Shown here in pieces: positions 23,942 through 24,991 of a stretch of 24,991 nt of DNA. Origin of the DNA: Cymbomonas tetramitiformis. Taxonomy: Eukaryota; Chlorophyta; Pyramimonadophyceae; Pyramimonadales; Pyramimonadaceae. Both the position numbers and the translations under genes were made by a program. The DNA is taken from the NCBI GenBank assembly GCA_001247695.2, contig LGRX02012716.1, forward strand, positions 1 to 24,991, in the 5' to 3' direction. Every line of letters begins with the position of its first letter. Within the stretch, counting starts at the first letter, position 1. The notes below the pieces were generated by a model. That model did no database searches, had not been told where the DNA came from, and saw only the letters and a list, made by a program, of their open reading frames with translations.

Positions 23942-24034
23942 GTGGACAAAGCTTTCGCCAGAACAGGCATCCAGAGCTACCTTGTGGACGAGGCTCTGTC
24001 TGAGGTTCAGAGGCGAGCTTCCGCACATCTTGAG
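23942..24034 (+). CDS. Exon: junction to the C-terminal ATPase lobe (SbcC/Rad50-like)
   Basis: Acceptor cacccag|GTG, donor GAG|gtgcca, 31 codons, phase 0/0. It reads VDKAFARTGIQSYLVDEALS, then EVQRRASAHLE. The pattern 'aFgr-GIqa-liieeALpelee-AN-lL' marks the end of the descending coiled coil and the start of the C-terminal lobe in SbcC/Rad50-type ATPases, and this exon fits it closely. This is the strongest single family match on the host gene and shows that the gene continues past the retrotransposons. The signature and Walker B exons should follow, beyond this window or unrecognised. Confidence 0.65.
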
Positions 24035-24991
24035 GTGCCACCGCCTGCATCCTTTCCCCATTGCCTTCCCCCAACGTTCCTCGCCTCGACCCTCCCCCCC
24101 CTCCTCTCCCACACCCCCTTGCGGGGTTTGCTCTTGCAGGGCTCTGCCTGCCCATGTGCACCGAGCACAATTCTCTGCTCTCGCACGGCGACCGCCCTGG
24201 AGATACTGCATTGAGCAGGCATGCGAGTGGTAGGTTTTCGCCGTATCGGTAGATACTCTTTTTCTCAGATTCTTCGAAAAAGAAGCGACGGCTGCTCATA
24301 TAGTGATTTCGAAGATGAACTAACGCGGTCCAGCCCCGATGCTGGCACGAGCTGCCTTAGTGTCTCTCAAGCGGCCCATCAGCTGCTGTGTGAGAGCTGT
24401 GGTGCGTGTGGCGCTGTGCACCATGAAGAGGCTTGGAGTGGGGAAGGGGGCGCTTATGGCAGGTCCTTGCTGGTGGGAGCCTCACTCTTGAGTTAAGCGC
24501 AACTCGCAAGGCCAAGTCCCGAGCTGGTGCTGCTCCCTCGTTCCCCTGAGCCCCGCCCGGGGACGGCGCTCTGAGGAGAACTGATGTGCGAAGTCTTAAG
24601 GAAGGGGTTCGGGAGGGTAGTCTGCTGAGGGAACAGGCGGGGTCATAGGAGGGTTGGCATGTGGTGGCTGCAGAGAAGGCCACGCACAAGTTTGTGCCAG
24701 GAACACAGACTTGTCGAGCAAATTGAGAAGATAGTGCTGGTGTGACTCAGGGACTGTAGAGCGAATTGAGAAGATTGTGCAAGCACGTGGGCCTCACGGA
24801 GAGTGGCATCAACGCACTGTGCGCCAGCTTTCGGTGATCCACTCCACACCCGAACTTTCTCGTCTCAAGGGATGTGCAATGGGCAGATGCGGGCGCTCTG
24901 CTCGGAGTCTGGTTCCACACCGGTTTCCACCGGTGCTTGCACGGAGCATGTTCTACAGGGCAACGTTCGAGACATGGCTGCGGGGTGCCAT
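24035..24991 (+). other. Downstream intron or unrecognised exons
   Basis: A pyrimidine-rich run (about 24040-24120) leads to gctcttgcag at 24140, but none of the frames after it look like the C-terminal lobe. A small inverted repeat CACCGGT/ACCGGTG lies near 24918-24935. The last 120 bases contain an acceptor-like gggcag at about 24884. No exon is supported. Confidence 0.3.

Larger units (their letters stand above)
302..24034 (+). other. Split host gene: Rad50/SbcC-like SMC ATPase (partial)
   Basis: At least twelve short + strand blocks, each bounded by AG and GT, translate into helical, Glu/Ala/Arg/Gln-rich peptides. Read in order they give: end of an N-terminal ATPase lobe (after a Q-loop-like 'FHDQASVMSLL'), ascending coiled coil, a CxxC turn (CTECLQPVAEEH), descending coiled coil, and the block AFARTGIQSYLVDEAL that leads into the C-terminal lobe. 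That order matches Rad50/SbcC proteins, which hold DNA ends with Mre11/SbcD-type nucleases. Intron phases agree at nearly every junction (0/0, 1/1, 2/2). The exceptions are the step out of the 4701-4864 exon and possibly the last intron. Walker A, the signature motif and Walker B are outside the window, so ATPase function is inferred. The last intron holds nested retrotransposons on the opposite strand. A chloroplast-type SbcC homologue or another SMC-like coiled-coil protein is possible. Confidence 0.6.

Overview
The window looks like nuclear DNA of a eukaryote, most likely a green alga. The reasons are: GC-rich flanks, short exons with GTG-type 5' splice sites (gtgcgt, gtgcgg, gtgtgc, gtgctc), introns packed with minisatellites, and two Ty1/copia retrotransposons of a type I associate from memory with algae. 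The lineage is inference; no rRNA or marker gene is present.

Layout: (1) Positions 1-8442 and 23113-24991 are host DNA. On the + strand they carry a split gene whose short exons (302-401, 523-579, 1555-1626, 1821-1874, 2039-2207, 3026-3117, 3541-3636, 4299-4567, 4701-4864, 5558-5661, 6776-6924, 23942-24034) join in compatible reading phase at nearly every junction. The peptides begin like the end of the N-terminal ATPase lobe of a Rad50/SbcC-type SMC protein, run into coiled coil, reach a CxxC zinc-hook-like turn, return as coiled coil, and end with an 'AF-RTGIQSYL-DEAL' block that is typical of the C-terminal lobe junction in this family. Both ATPase heads lie mostly outside the window. The introns hold several families of tandem repeats, and three of these arrays copy the exon end together with its 5' splice site.

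(2) Positions 8443-23107 are an antisense Ty1/copia element (outer element): 405-bp LTRs, 5-bp target duplication CTATC, a primer-binding site matching the anticodon arm of initiator tRNA-Met, a Gag with a CCHC knuckle, a long acidic spacer, protease, integrase and RT/RNase H. It sits inside a minisatellite, in an intron of the host gene. Its reading frame is broken by a TAG, by a TGA and by a second retrotransposon.

(3) Positions 12972-19396 are that second Ty1/copia element (inner element), in the same orientation, flanked by GCGCC. It landed inside the alanine codon of the outer element's DSGA protease motif. Its LTRs (409 and 407 bp) differ by one 2-bp indel as far as I can read, so it is very young. 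Its 1737-codon Gag-Pol is open apart from one single-base frameshift in RNase H.

Most notable: both copia polyproteins carry, between protease and integrase, a domain with an 'LDxCAD...WGNPPY...VVP...IFSA' layout resembling phage-type DNA N6-adenine methyltransferases. Also notable are the acidic, internally duplicated spacer of the outer element, the DSM (not DSG) protease motif of the inner element, and the minisatellites that multiply 5' splice sites in the host gene.
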